From assembly GCA_023105745.1 (NCBI GenBank), contig JALGQZ010000015.1, positions 4,301,499 through 4,365,498 of the forward strand: a DNA stretch of 64,000 nucleotides, given 5' to 3'. Within the stretch, counting starts at the first letter, position 1, and each line of letters begins with the position of its first letter. A program made the position numbers and the translations under genes. The notes beneath the pieces were generated by a model. That model was not told the DNA's origin and ran no database searches. It saw nothing but the letters and a program-made list of their open reading frames with translations. Shown piece after piece: positions 45,549-57,890 of this stretch. Source of the DNA: Austropuccinia psidii (lineage: Eukaryota; Basidiomycota; Pucciniomycetes; Pucciniales; Sphaerophragmiaceae).

Positions 45549-46458
45549 CCACATAGCCCTGTTCTAACCTGTATGATGCATGGAATGCTGCATAGAACCT
45601 GTACAGGACCCCAGTATTGACCAAACTATGAGGTATTGAAGTATAAATAGGCTTCTGTGTCTTTTTGACACCTCATAATCATAGTTATGGGAGAATATCC
45701 CACAGTAAGGCTGTATTGGTCTACTGTGGGATTTTGACCTTAAAACTGCCATAGCTCTGCCCTTTTTTGAGACTCAAACCTCAAGGTTGGTTCATTGTAT
45801 AGCCCTGGACGTGTTATACACAATGGAACCTCTTTTGATATGGCTATCATTAAATATGGCAAAGTTATGCCATGTACAAGACTTCTTGTATATATGTATG
45901 ATTTGCTTAAAATCTGTATGGAACTTGTTTGCCCATAACCTTTGTTCTAGATGAGATATGGGGAAATGGGTGGCACCATCAGATAGCCATGATTGTGTTC
46001 TTTTAAACAGACCCCACTTTAGGTATCTCACACTCAAAACTGTACAAGTTAGATGAGAGGTGAATATTTCATTCCCCCTTATTTGACCTTATTTTGGTCA
46101 TAACTTCAGTAATTCTGATGCTAGCTCAACTTGATTAACACAACTGGATATCCCTGAATTAGAGCTTCACCTTCCACACCCATTTGATGGGATTAAGCCT
46201 CTTCCTCTGGATTTCAGATGAGAGGTGAAAAATAAGGTTTATGCTCAGCAACAACTTTGAGCAGGAATAACTTTGTTATTCCTTTTCCTATGATGGTGGG
46301 ACTTGTATATTTGAAAAGAGGTGAGTTTCCTCTTTCTTTTGATATTTTGTTTGGTTGGTTTGGCTCAGTTCCATGTTTTGGTGCTATTTTGGCTGTACCA
46401 TTGGTTTATGGTATTTGGCTGTCATGTTTGTGCTCCTGTTTTGAGTCACAGGCTGACA
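45549..46458 (-). repeat. 3' LTR of A2, inner part
   Basis: Resumes with CCACATAGCCC..., collinear with A's LTR, and ends in CACAGGCTGACA. Small ORFs inside are not genes. Confidence 0.9.
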
Positions 46459-46470
46459 TACCCTCCCTCT
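46459..46470 (-). other. polypurine tract of A2
   Basis: Minus strand AGAGGGAGGGTA directly before the LTR. Nearly the same as in A. Confidence 0.78.
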
Positions 46471-47960
46471 AAAAAAGCCTCATCATTGATGAGACTGTTC
46501 ATTCCTTCCAGAGGCCCTGAATATCCTTAGATGAAGGTTCCCATCTGGTATGGCATCTTCTGCAAACCATTTGTCTGTATCTGCTGTCTGGTTCTTGAAT
46601 CTGACCAAGTAATGTCTCTGGTCTTTACCATTCAGCCTTATCTTCCTGGCCTTGATGATTTTCTTCACATGGCCAGGGGGTCTTCCCCCTCCACTATTTC
46701 TTGTGGAGTGGGATTCTTCCTCCTTGAGGGGAACTTATCCTCCTCTTTCTGGAAGTATGGCTTGACCAAGCTTACTGGGAATACTGGGTGTTTCCTAGAA
46801 AATTCCTCTGTGAGTTTGACTTTCACTGCATTTTTCCCTATCAGCTTAGTGATAGTGAAGGGCCCTAAAAATGAGTCTATCACTTTCTTAGGTCCCTTAA
46901 GATTGTTGAAGTTTAGTGTGGAAACTAATACCTGGTCCCCTTCTTTGAAGTCAGGTTCCATGTGAGATTTTTTGCACCTCTGTTTATTGTATTCTTTTGC
47001 CTCAGCTATGCATCTAGCAGCTGTATCACAAGGCCTCTTCCACATTTCATGGGAGTCTTTAGCTGTGGGGTGGATAGTCAGATGATTTTTCTTCAGGTGA
47101 TCCACAGGCAATAGGCGGTTCCACCCTTCTTCTACCAGTGAGGGTGATTTCCCTGTGGTGAAGTGCTGGCTTGTTTAGTAAGCCAGTTGGACCGCTGGTA
47201 AAAGGGTAACCCAATCATGGGAGTATCCTTCATGGTACTTGTATTCCATTCCATATGCATAAAATCTTCTGATGATTTCTTCCATTGTTTGGATCATCCT
47301 TTCAGCTAAACCATCTGTCTGTGGGTGATAAGCTGTGGAGAATAAAGGTTTAGTACCAAGCATGTCATACAAGTTGGTCCAAAATTCTGATGTGAATTTT
47401 GGGTCCCTATCACTAATGATAATTTTAGGGACTACATAGGTGGATATAGGTGGATATTATGTTATTCCAAAATAACAAGGCAGTATCCATTGCTGTATCC
47501 TCCTTGTGACATGGTAGGCATCTCACACTCTTGATGAACCTATCAACCATGATCAGGAAAGCATTGAAGCTTTCTTTTCCTCCTGCTACAAGTCTTTTAA
47601 CCCAGTTCATTTTGATGGTTTCCCATGGATGTTTGGGTTCTTCTATGTGTTTAAGTAGCCCATGCTTTTTTTCCATATTTTTTGTTTGCCTTCTGGCATC
47701 TTTCACAAGTGTTGATATATTCACTCAACTCTTGTTCCCATTTGGGCCACCAAGCTGTGCTTGATACCCTTTCCTTGGTCCTGTCTTCACTCATGTGTCC
47801 CATGTAGTGGAAGTAATGGCATTCCTTCAGCATCCGGGATATATGGTTCCTTTCTACTACTGTGAGTGCACTTGTGTGTTTCTCTCTATGGTAGAGCAGG
47901 ACATCTATAAGGAAAGAATTGTTGTGCTTATAGTCCCTCAACCAGGGTTCCTCCAACTGG
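46471..47960 (-). pseudogene. integrase with chromodomain-like tail (A2)
   Basis: Four frame fragments: HHCC finger ([12 protein letters not shown]), D in MNWVKR (the first catalytic Asp replaced by Asn where A has MDWVTG), D in SDRDPKF near 47400, E in GLAERM, C-terminal GPFTI, and the chromo-like end (YLVRFKNQTADTDKW). Frameshifts near 46668, 47120-47170, 47420 and 47700. One is a small duplication of GTGGATATAG near 47440-47458. Confidence 0.87.
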
Positions 47961-49620
47961 GATTCCAGTTATGGGCTCCTGTACTTCTGTTGAAGGAGTT
48001 GCAACAGTATTCAACACTGTTTGTGTTTGACATATGTCTTCATTTCTTCACTGAAAAGTTCATTATGCAGTTGTGAGGAGCTTATTCCCAATATGGGAGT
48101 TTCTGTTACTTGTGAATCAGTGTCTCCACTGTCTGAGGTACCACTTTCTGGTGCCCATTCAGAAAATCTGAAGTTCTTCCTCCTATCTATTTCCATGAAA
48201 TGGATAGGAATCTTGGCTGCTACTTCAGGGTCATAGGCTGGATTGCTTTTGACATTGTCTAGTGGAAATCTTCTGAGGCCATCTTCATTGGTGTGGCTTT
48301 TTCCTTCTTTCTATATGATGGTAATATTGCTTCTATACTCCTGGATGGCTATTTGCCATCTCAGCATGTGTCTATTGGTAGTCTTCATGTTCAGTAAAGA
48401 CTTCAATTCTGTGCAGTATGTGTAGACTTCAAACACTGCACCCTCTAAATAGTAGTGGAGTTTCTCTAGAGCCCAGAATACACATAGACATTCAGTTGGT
48501 GGCCCCATACCTTGATTCTGAATATTTTAGTTGCCTAGAGATGTAGCATATTACTACCTCTCTTGTTTCACCATCTACAATTTGTCTCTGGTGAAGGGCT
48601 GCCCCTAAGCTTTGGCTACATGCTGCATCTATATATAACTTGAATGGTAGTTCAAAGTCAGTTAAGATGAGCACAGGTGAGTTTGTGAGTTCATATTTGA
48701 TCCTCTCATATCCATCATTCCTTCCTTGGTAATTTCAAAAACTAAATCTTTTGAACATACCTTGTATAGACTACTAGTTATGTGGGAAAAATTTCTGATG
48801 TGGTTTTTGTAGTACCTAGCAAACCCAAGCAAAGATTGCATTGCTTTGATGTTCTTTGATACTTGCTTTAGCAGTACTGCTGCCACTTTGTTCTGGTCTA
48901 TGGCCAGAATAAGGCCTGAGACTTTGTGTCCCAGTGCTAGTAATTCTTGTTGGCCAAAATTGCACTTTTTAAGTGAAATTTTCAGATTAATGGATGTGCA
49001 CTTACTTAGTACTCTGTATATGTACTGCACATGGTCTCCCCATGTCTCTGAGTCTATAATGATGTCATCAATATATACTACCATCCAGCCTTCCAATATT
49101 TATTATTAAAATATTGTGTCCATCATCCTTTGGAAGTGGGCTGGTGCATTTTCGATTCCAAATGGCATCCTGCTGTACTCATATATGCCCATATGGGATA
49201 TGATTCTGAGTAGTTTCATGGAGTTTGGCTTAACTCAATTCTGGTGGAAGCCTTTCATACAATCCATCTTGGTTATGTATTTGGCTTTTGCCAGTTTGTC
49301 TGGGGCATGCGGTATCCTTGGTATAGGGTACCTGTCAGCTTTTGTGTAGTTATTCAGGGCTCTGGAATTCCCACACAACCTAGATTCGCCATCATTCCAG
49401 GTGATAAGGACAGGAGTGGTGATTTCCACTATTTCATTGTGTCCTACATTCCTCATGACATCCATTTTTAGGAGGTCATTGATGTGTTTCTCAATTTCCT
49501 TCCTAGTTTCCAGACTTTCTGGGGATGGACGTCTTCTCAGCATGGGTGGATAGGGTCTTTCCACATCCAGATATGATTCTATATCATGGCCTCTGATTTT
49601 TCCTAATGGTTCTTCACAAA
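47961..49620 (-). pseudogene. RT - RNase H (A2)
   Basis: RT from EEPLGKIRGHDIE (49620) through [17 protein letters not shown] and VVYIDDIII (intact catalytic YIDD), to LGFARYYKNHIRNF. RNase H fragments: [42 protein letters not shown]-like. Broken at 49235, near 49100, 48720 and 48500. Provides the reference for the YIYD change in A. Confidence 0.88.
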
Positions 49621-50840
49621 TGGAAAATGCTGGTCTATTCTTCCTCAGCATCTTCAGTAAACTAATTTTTTGTTTACTGGTAAGGGTAGTACTGAATTGG
49701 CCCTCCCTGAACTCATCCAGTAATTCTTCTAGAGGGTCATGGGTAGATATTTGGTAAATGTCAAGTGAAAATTTCTTTTCCTTGGTTGTACCAATAGTAA
49801 TGTGTCTGTTTTTACTAATGTAAATGTAAATGCCATACATTGTCTGGTAGTCTGCTCCCAGTAAAAACCCTTGGATGAGGGAATCTTCAAGCACAACAAA
49901 CTTGGGGTTGAGTCTGATATTACCTCTCCTATGGGGTAGAATTATCTCTTTGATAATTTTCTCAATGGAAGTCATCCTCCCTGATGCACATTTGAAGTTC
50001 TTTGCCTTGGTTGGCACGAGTTGTTTCTCCCAATTTGGGAAGTGATAATCCAGATAATTGCTGGCCACTATTGAGCAGTGTGCTCCACTGTTGATGATCA
50101 ATGGTGATGATCATTGTCTATGCAAAAAGTAATCTTTGGGGCTTTCCCATTTATGTATGCCATTCCTTTAGTTGGTGTGACTAGGAATGTTTGTGCATCT
50201 TGTGTGTGTTTACACAAGTTTTTGTTTGCAGTGTCTTGTGGCATGCCTGCTTCTAACTGTATGTCCTAGATTTCTAGTGGTGTTTCCTTTTGGTCCTCCA
50301 GTAAAAACTCTTCTCTTGGGTGTTGGTCTTCATCAGATTGTTATCTGATGGCATCACCCATAGAGTCTGACCCAGAATCCTCTGTGGAGGATTCCTCCTC
50401 TGGGGGTTTCTCAATGTAATAGACTTTCTTCTTTGGCTTTAGACAGTTATTAGAATAATGGTTTTTTGAACCGCAATTGTGACAATAATTCTTTTTCTTA
50501 GTCACTTCTGCCATTCTTTCTCTGGGTTTGTCGCCAAACTCCACCATGAAAGGTTGTTTCTCTCTGAAACAAATGCTTATATATGGGGAATATTTCCATA
50601 TATTTTTTCTTTTACTTATATCTTGTAAGGTAGTTTCAATGTCATCTAGAGTGCAATTGTGGTTGAATCTGAATTTCACTGCATTCTCTAGTTCTCCTGG
50701 CATTTGTGTCAGGAGTTTGTGATTCCTCATCTGAGTATTCATTTGAGGATCAATGTATTTAAGTCTTTTAGACTGTCCAAGACACCACTCATATGGATTG
50801 TTTTCAACAGAGTACTTGTCATTTTCAAATGGCATGGTCT
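49621..50840 (-). pseudogene. nucleocapsid - retropepsin (A2)
   Basis: CCHC knuckle CHNCGSKNHYSNNC intact. Protease site IINSGAHCS has Asn in place of the catalytic Asp (A: IIDSG), so the protease is inactive. Distal FLLGADYQ is kept. Stops at 50341 and a frameshift near 50105. Confidence 0.85.
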
Positions 50841-52343
50841 TCTGCTATATCCAAGTACCATTGCTGTACTTTTTGATGATTTGACTCTTCCACCATGGCC
50901 AGTTTCTTCTGCAATGGATTTCTTTCATGTCTGTATACCAAATAATATCATTTCCTTTGAATTCTGCATTGAGTATAGCAGTAATCCAGTATTCTGGTAT
51001 GCTTGGTACATCAATGAAGAGTCCATCAATATAATAGATAAGTTTCATATAATCATATTCTCCTGTTCCAGATAATTTGGGCCAGTCGGAGGCCTTTGGA
51101 AGCTGTTTTAAGGCTTCCATCTCATAATAAGACATATTGTCTCCATCCTGGTATTGAGATGGAGATCTTGCCTTAATCACCAATATGGCACCTGGTTTGA
51201 TGTCCTCTTGGTGATATGAATTATCCATAACATGGCCTTGTGGTTGGGGCTTCATGTTGTGGTAGACATTAAACAGTTTGTTTATGTCTTGATCCAGACA
51301 ATCCCTGTCCCTTTTGCTGTGGTGTTGTTCTTCAACGACTGGAATTAGTCTTTTGTTGGTTTCTTCAGAGGCTTTGCTCAATTGAGCATGTCCCTCTTGA
51401 AGAGTTTGACAATTTTGTCCATGGAGGCTGTTAATGTTTTCTTCCTCTCATGGATTTCTTGGAGTTCTGAGAACTGCTTTTGAGTTTTCTCAGAAAATTG
51501 GGACATATGTAACCACAGTGCATCACTGTTTAAGTTACTCTCAGGTGTAACAACATTATGTTCAATCTGAGTGGGGGTAATATTTTCATTAATGGGGCTA
51601 CTGATTCTAAAAGTATGTAAAGCTATTTCTGGTTCTTGTGTAATTCTTTCACCAAGTCCAACAGCTTCTGGATTATTGGGTCTGACTATTTCTGTCTTTG
51701 GTTGAAAGAGGTCTTGTTTTTGCCCTTGTATCCTTGTCTTCTCCTGGAAACTTCATGGGATTGTGAAGAATGGTGACTCTTGGCCACTGATCTGTTGGTT
51801 TCTGAATGTTATGAAGCCACTGGAGAGCTGATTTGGCCTGCTCCTAGTGAGCCTGAAGGGACCTGAGTATGCCCTGTCTGGGTCAGCTGCTCTTCTATAG
51901 CTTGGATAGTGGCTTGATTCTCCCTTATCCTGTTTTCCCTCACCTCCAGGAGTCTGAACTGCCTGGTGGGATTCCAAGCTCTGGTGAGTACCATAACATC
52001 TTTGAAGTCTATCTCTCTGATAAATATCTTCTGAAAACTTGCTCCAAGTTCTGCCCAGTGGAATGCTAGGTTGAACCTCCTAGTGTCCATGTTCCATTGA
52101 AAGAGTTCTTTGAGGAGTTGGTGGAGCTGAAGAACTTGATCCATATCCTTCTAGTCCTCTGGTTTGAGGTTTCTGTTGAATTGGAATGTGAATGGCAGAG
52201 TGGGTATAATTTCCCTCAATGGCTTGCCATCCACCACTGTGTCTAAGGTGTCCTCCTCCAGGTCTTCTGGTTCTGGACAAGCCTTCTCTGTCCTCTGGTT
52301 GGTTCCTTTGGAAACCAAGGTTTCTGAGGTGTACAGGTGACAT
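50841..52343 (-). pseudogene. gag of A2
   Basis: ATG at 52343 (MSPVHLRNLGFQ), inside the ORF1 intron as in A. It is open for 87 codons, then stops and a frameshift. The capsid segment 51381-50845 (WPKLSGTGEYDYMKL, NWPWWKSQII, KYSNGTWI) is clean. Here NGT replaces the N-stop-T of A, supporting an original single gag-pol frame. Confidence 0.83.
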
Positions 52344-52691
52344 ATCAGTGTTTGCAAGAAGTCAACAACTTACTGTTCTTAGGGTATTTACCTTTGACTG
52401 TGCCTTTTACAAATCTGCTATCTACTGCTTTGGGCAATTTGCCTTTAGAGGTCACAACCAGGTTAATGATTTCAATCTTCCCTTTACAAGTGGTTAAGGT
52501 TGGTTTACCTTGTGTTGGTGCAGCGCTTTGTGGTTTTCTATTCCTCTTGATGGGAATTGGTGTACACTTTTTTGCTGTGATAAGGCCTTCACTGTGCCTC
52601 TTTCCTTTGCCCTTGCTGCCCTCTGGTTCTGAGGGTGTTACTGGTTTGTTGGCCTGTGAATGGGTCTCAAGTGGGATGTAGTTTTATTCCA
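51640..52691 (-). pseudogene. ORF1 of A2 (two exons, decayed)
   Basis: Exon 1 52691-52392 has exactly the same length as in A (300 nt); its third codon is a stop (GAA to TAA). Exon 2 reads ETLVSKGTNQRTEKAC..., one TAG (W to stop) near 52151, then MDQVLQLHQLLKEL ... RIRENQATIQAIEEQL and a stop after SSPVAS. Protein-level match to A's ORF1 is strong although gag overlaps in another frame. Confidence 0.65.
52324..52391 (-). other. 68-bp ORF1 intron of A2
   Basis: Donor AAAG|GTAAATACC, acceptor CACCTCAG|AAACC; same length and same CACTGATATG stop-start context as in A. Confidence 0.65.
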
Positions 52692-53259
52692 CTGAATCAG
52701 ACAGGAAAAGAGGGCTTAATGTCAGTTAAAACTTCTTAAAAGGCTATTTGCACCTCTAATAATGGCCTCTGGACAATGTATTCCCATATTATGCCCTTGT
52801 ATTGTGACAGTGAAATTGAAATTAACAATTACACATCAGAAATACAGCTTATGGATATCTGGTACACTGTTTGTATACCAGTATTTCAAAGATTAACTTA
52901 CAATTAGCAAGTATAATCAAAAAGTGGTTCTGTTAAAGGGCAATTGAAGTTATTAATTTACCCAACCAGGCCTCTAATACTGTTGGTTTCACAGTAAAAG
53001 GTTTCCTTTTTAATTAAAAAATGGACAGTATTGATGGCTTAAAGTGTTGAAATATGTAAAACACACCAAAAAAAAGGGTTTTTGTGGTGATTAAATCACA
53101 CAACAAGGCAATAAAAACAAAAAGAGCACAGTGGTATATAACAAATACCACTCAAAAAATGAATATAAGATATGCATTATAATTCATTGTTTAATGAAAT
53201 TACACCTAAAAAAAGAAACAAAAAGGTCACAAATAAAAGAATAATAAGAAAAAACTCAC
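52692..53259 (-). other. probable leader intron of A2 (~568 bp)
   Basis: Donor AAAA|GTGAGT at 53259, acceptor TCTGATTCAG| at 52692. The upstream exon ends in A and the next starts TGGAA, so an ATG would form at the junction, as in A. Otherwise no coding content. Confidence 0.45.
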
Positions 53260-53299
53260 TTTTATGTGTGAAAAGGTCCAAAAAATACAAAAGAACATG

Positions 53300-53310
53300 T
53301 CCAGGCCCCC
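53300..53310 (-). other. primer-binding site of A2
   Basis: Minus strand TGGGGGCCTGG, three bases after the LTR end. Identical to A. Confidence 0.65.
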
Positions 53311-53313
53311 AAA

Positions 53314-54961
53314 ATGTCAAGCTGAGTCTATGAAAAGGTGATAATAAATGTATTTACAGCCTAAAATATGACTGTTACACAGTAAAATTTAATATAAAAA
53401 TTGTCAATTGATGATAATAAAGGCTTAATAATAAGATATTCAGGGCTTTAATTTTGGGAAATAGTGGTGGTGAGCACTTTTGGAAGCCCTGGGTTCAGCT
53501 TTACCAATTGGGTTATTATAATAAAAACTAAAATACTTAAAATTAGAAGTATACCTGATTATTTTCCAAGAGTATAACTGTTTTTGACAGTTTTACTACG
53601 TAGGAATTCAAGAGCAGGATGAGGAAACCTGTTCTGGTGGAGAAAAGGTCCCTTTTTATCCTAAAATTGTGTGAGCCTGCAAGCATGTAATGGCTTACCT
53701 GCTACACCATCTACATCTTAATTTTTTATTTTATTCAATTATTAGGTTCAAACTTTAACCTAAAAATCAAAATTTATTATTTTAAATCTTAATGATGTCA
53801 TAAAACATCATATGACATCATTTAATTTTGTAAATAAATCATTCTTCATTTCTTTTAATGATGTCATAAAAAGCTTATTATGACATCATTTATATTTTTG
53901 TATTTACAATATTTAAGAGGATCATTCTTACCTTTGAATGATACCTCAGAGCTCAATTTTATACATATTTTTTACAGTTTAAATTAAATCATTTATTACT
54001 TTGAAAAAATATAAGATCTCTCAAACTTTTATATAGAAATCTATATTGCTTACAATTATGAATTATCTTTGATATTATTAGTGAAGCTCATACCACTAAT
54101 AATACTATAATTTAACTACAGTGACGTCTCTATTATTTTATTTTAATAGTATTCCACTTTTTAATTAATTTATCAAATTCCTTTTATATAAACTGGAAGT
54201 CATGACAGAGACCCCAGCTTACAAATTGGGTGGGAAAGGCTACTAGACCTTTCCACGTAGAGGAAGTGAAGATTTTTCACTTCCAAGGACTGGCTTGTGG
54301 TTTTCACAAGTCCTGTATAGCCTGTATTGGACTCAGATGTGGTTTTGAGACCACATCTGGGAAGTTTTCACCAATACAGGGTGAAACGTTTCATCTGGGG
54401 ACCACATATCCCTCTTCTAACGTGTATGACATGTAGAATGCTGTACAGAAACTGGACAGAACCCCAGTATTGACCAAACTATGAGTTTTTGAAGTATAAA
54501 CAGGCTTCTGTGTCTGTTTGACACCTCATAATCATAGTAATGGGAGAATATCCAACAGTAAGGCTCTATTGGTCTACTGTGGGATTTTGACCATAAAGCT
54601 GCCATACCTTTGTCAGTTTTTGAGATATCAAGCTCAGAGTTGGCTCATTGTATAGCCCTGGATTTGTTCTACACAATGATACCTCATTTGATATGGCTAT
54701 CATTAAATATGGCAAAGTTATACCATGTACAAGATGTTTTGTATATATGTATGATTTGCTTAAAGTCTGTATGGAGCTTGTTTGCCCCTTGACTTTTGTT
54801 CTGGATGAGATATGGGAAAATGGGTGGCAACATCAGATATCCCTTATTGTGCTCTTTCCAAACAGACCCCACGGTAGGCATCTCACACTAAAACTGTAGA
54901 AGTTAGATGAGATGTGAATATTTCATTCCCCCTTATTCAAACTTATTTTGGTCATAGCTTC
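53314..54961 (-). repeat. 5' LTR of A2 (interrupted by S3, then by H)
   Basis: Begins TGTCAAGCTGAGTC and is collinear with A's LTR over 53314-53669 and 54229-54961. It breaks off at GGTCATAGCTTC, where H begins. The remainder should reappear right of the window. Confidence 0.9.
53670..54223. repeat. S3: short solo LTR, 554 bp, separate family
   Basis: TGTGAGCCTGC...CAGCTTACA with a perfect AATTG duplication (53665-53669, 54224-54228). It shares only its termini with the longer LTRs. It holds two palindromic blocks with TGATGTCAT...ATGACATCA. Orientation not determined. Confidence 0.85.
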
Positions 54962-57750
54962 TGTAAGATTTGACTATGAAAATGATGACAAGATCACTAT
55001 AAATCAACAGTACTATGTCTGTTCTTACAAAATATAATAATAAAATATTATTATAACCACAATTAAATAATTAAAGAATTATTTCTTTCATGTGTTAAAC
55101 ACTACTAGTGCTGTTAACTGTGAGAAGTAATTGTCTACAAGAATCAATTACAAGAAGATTTTCATAATAAAACTTCTTTTATTAAAATAATAAAATTATT
55201 TTAATATATAATTATATTTTGCAAGAATAATTATAATGATAATTCTTGAAGAAAACTAATTTTAGAGAAAAACTTTAAGAATTAAAAATAAATCACTCAC
55301 TAATATTCCAAAGAACTTATTGAAAGATGAGATAGAGAGATTTGACGTAGAATTGTGGATTTTAAGGATCAAAATGAATTTTTAACAGTATTACAGCAAT
55401 ATATAGTTGGATTCTATGATTTAACGTCTTTCTGATTGATTCTGAAAGATTTAAAACACTTAAGAATAGCTATAACTAATACTTACTTGTTGGTAATAAT
55501 GATTTAAACGATGATAAGATGATGATGATGTGGAAAAAACAGCAAGAGGAGGCCTCTTTTAAGTCAACAACAGCTCACAGAGGCATGCCATGGAGCAAAC
55601 TGAAAAGCCAGTGAGTGAGAAAACAATAAACCTTTTTGGATTATTGATTGCATGATCTGTTGTCACATAAGATTATCATAATTACTTAATTGATACTTTT
55701 AAGTGACTACCAACCCCAATATGGTTTAGAATAAAAGGAGTAACATCTGTAAATCTTCTTTTATTCCAAAAGAATCATTGATTTCTCAAAGTTATCAATG
55801 TTATTGGTAATTTCATCACAGGTTGTATGTAAGATGTGACTATGAAACTGATGATAATATTACTATTAATCAACAGTACTCTGCCTGTTCTTATGAAATA
55901 TAATAATAAAATATTATTATAACCACAATTAAATAATTAAACAATTATTTCTTTCACGTGTCAAACACTACTAGTGGTTTTAACAGTGAGCAAGTAATTG
56001 TCTACAAGAATCAATTACAAGAAGAATTTAATAATAAAAACTTCTTTTATTAAAATAATAAAATTATTTTAATATATAATTATCTTTTGCAAGAATAATT
56101 ATAAGGCTAATTCTTGAAGAAAACTACTACTAGAGAAAAGCTTTAAGAATTAAAGATAAATGACTCACTAATACTCCAAAGAACTTATTGATAGATAAAA
56201 GTAGAGAAATTTGACGTATAATTGTGGATTTAAGAGATCAAAATGATTTAGAGCAGGATTACAAAAATTTATAGTTGGATTCTATGATTTCACGTCTTTC
56301 TGATTGATTATGAAAGATTTAAAACACTTAATAATAGTTTAAATAATACTTACTTGTTGGTAACAATGATATAAAAGGATAATAATATGATGATGCGGAA
56401 AAAACAGCAAGAGAAGGTCTCTTTTAAGTCAACAACAGCTCACAGAGGCATGCCATGGAGCAAACTGAAAAACCAGTGAGTGAGAAAGCATTAAACCCTT
56501 TTGGATTAGCACTTACATCATCTGTTGTCACGTAAAATTATCATCATTGCTTAATTGATGCTTTTACATGACTACCAACCTCAATATGGTTAAGAATAAA
56601 AGGAGTAACATTTGTAAATCTTCTTTTATTCCAAAGTAATCATTTATTTCCCAAAGTTATCAATGTTATTGACAATTTCATCACAGGTTGTATTTACTGT
56701 GAATTTTTGAAGATTCAGTGTTTCACATAGAATAACCAAAAATGGACTGTAAGTAAAACTTTTAATTTTACTAGTAAAACTGTAATTATTTTTGGTTGTA
56801 CCATAGATAATTCAGTTCTCAATTGGTCCTGAAAATTTCAGAAAGATTCATTAAGAATTGTATTTTTAATGAATTTTTGAAGTTTTTACCTCATTTCTAC
56901 GTAGTATTGCAAATATCAGTGTTTGACCAGTTGCTATGAGGTAAATCAATGGATACTAGTCCAAAAAGGGTTTTAATTACTCTTTTGGGGCTTATCCATG
57001 GAAAGTCATTAGTAATTGACATTGTTACAGGAGTGTAAGTAGCTTTTTACCTCCTTGGCACGTCAAAATAGCAGGTTATTTGCTATTTTCTGGTGTTTTA
57101 CAGTAGTTGTAACTTGGTAACCAAGTTCCCAAAGATGTTTAGTTTACCAATTGGGTCAAGATCAGCCATGGAACCAAGCTTTGGAGCTATCCACGCCTCT
57201 GGGGCCTCAGAAGTTGGGTACCCTGGCTCTCTTTGATGTCTTTTGTCCCCCTTGCTTATTTTTCACATCAAAATAGAAATTTAAGCTTAAAGTGAGATAT
57301 CCAGTATGGGTGTACCAAAAGTGCATGTAAGAATACCATAATATTAAGTGCTCAAAACATGTATAACACTATTCTTAGTGTATATGTAACTTCGGATTTC
57401 TCACTTTCCCATTATTTTAGCGTAAAATCAAGAAAAACAAAAATTTTCACAGATCTTTTATGTGGTATTAATGATGTGGTGGTGAAGTATTTTCCATATT
57501 ACCACCTCAAAGAGTTAATTTGAGCTTATTCACTCTATGGAGCTACCCTGGGTGAATTTTTGTGTAGAACCCAAATCTGGCCTTAAATCCATGGATTTAC
57601 TTACTCAATAAAAAGTTATTCATCTTTTCTGAAATCAAAAATGATGAATTTTGAATATATGCATGATTTATGAGTTATGTATAATTCAAAATTTCTTTTT
57701 AAGATAATTGTGGCCTATTTGGGTATGTAAAATATACCTCAATGCTCACA
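54962..57750 (-). repeat. 3' LTR of H, 2789 bp, with internal tandem duplication
   Basis: On the plus strand starts TGTAAGATTTGACTATG and ends AATGCTCACA before the PPT. Positions 54962-55827 and 55828-56692 are two diverged copies of one 866-bp unit; each copy begins with the LTR terminus TGTAAGAT. Without one copy the LTR would be about 1.92 kb, close to B's LTR. Confidence 0.85.
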
Positions 57751-57762
57751 TTCCCTCCCACC
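57751..57762 (-). other. polypurine tract of H
   Basis: Minus strand GGTGGGAGGGAA directly before TGTGAGCATTG. The 128 bp between it and the pol terminator hold nothing else recognisable. Confidence 0.75.
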
Positions 57763-57890
57763 AAAAAATAAAATTGTACTACAATTTTATTAGTGATAAA
57801 AGAATAAGGCCCCAAAGGGGGTTAATTTCCACTGTCCAACCTCTTTACATTACTCAGATTAAGTAATTTAAAGCACATTTATAGACATAT

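Larger units (their letters stand above)
42874..54961 (-). mobile_element. Gypsy-A2: sister copy of A, inserted in E's gag region
   Basis: Same LTR, PPT, PBS and gene order as A. Both LTRs are themselves interrupted: the 3' one by S2, the 5' one by S3 and then by H, beyond which the rest of A2 lies outside the window. Coding regions have more frameshifts than A, but YIDD is intact here. Confidence 0.92.
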
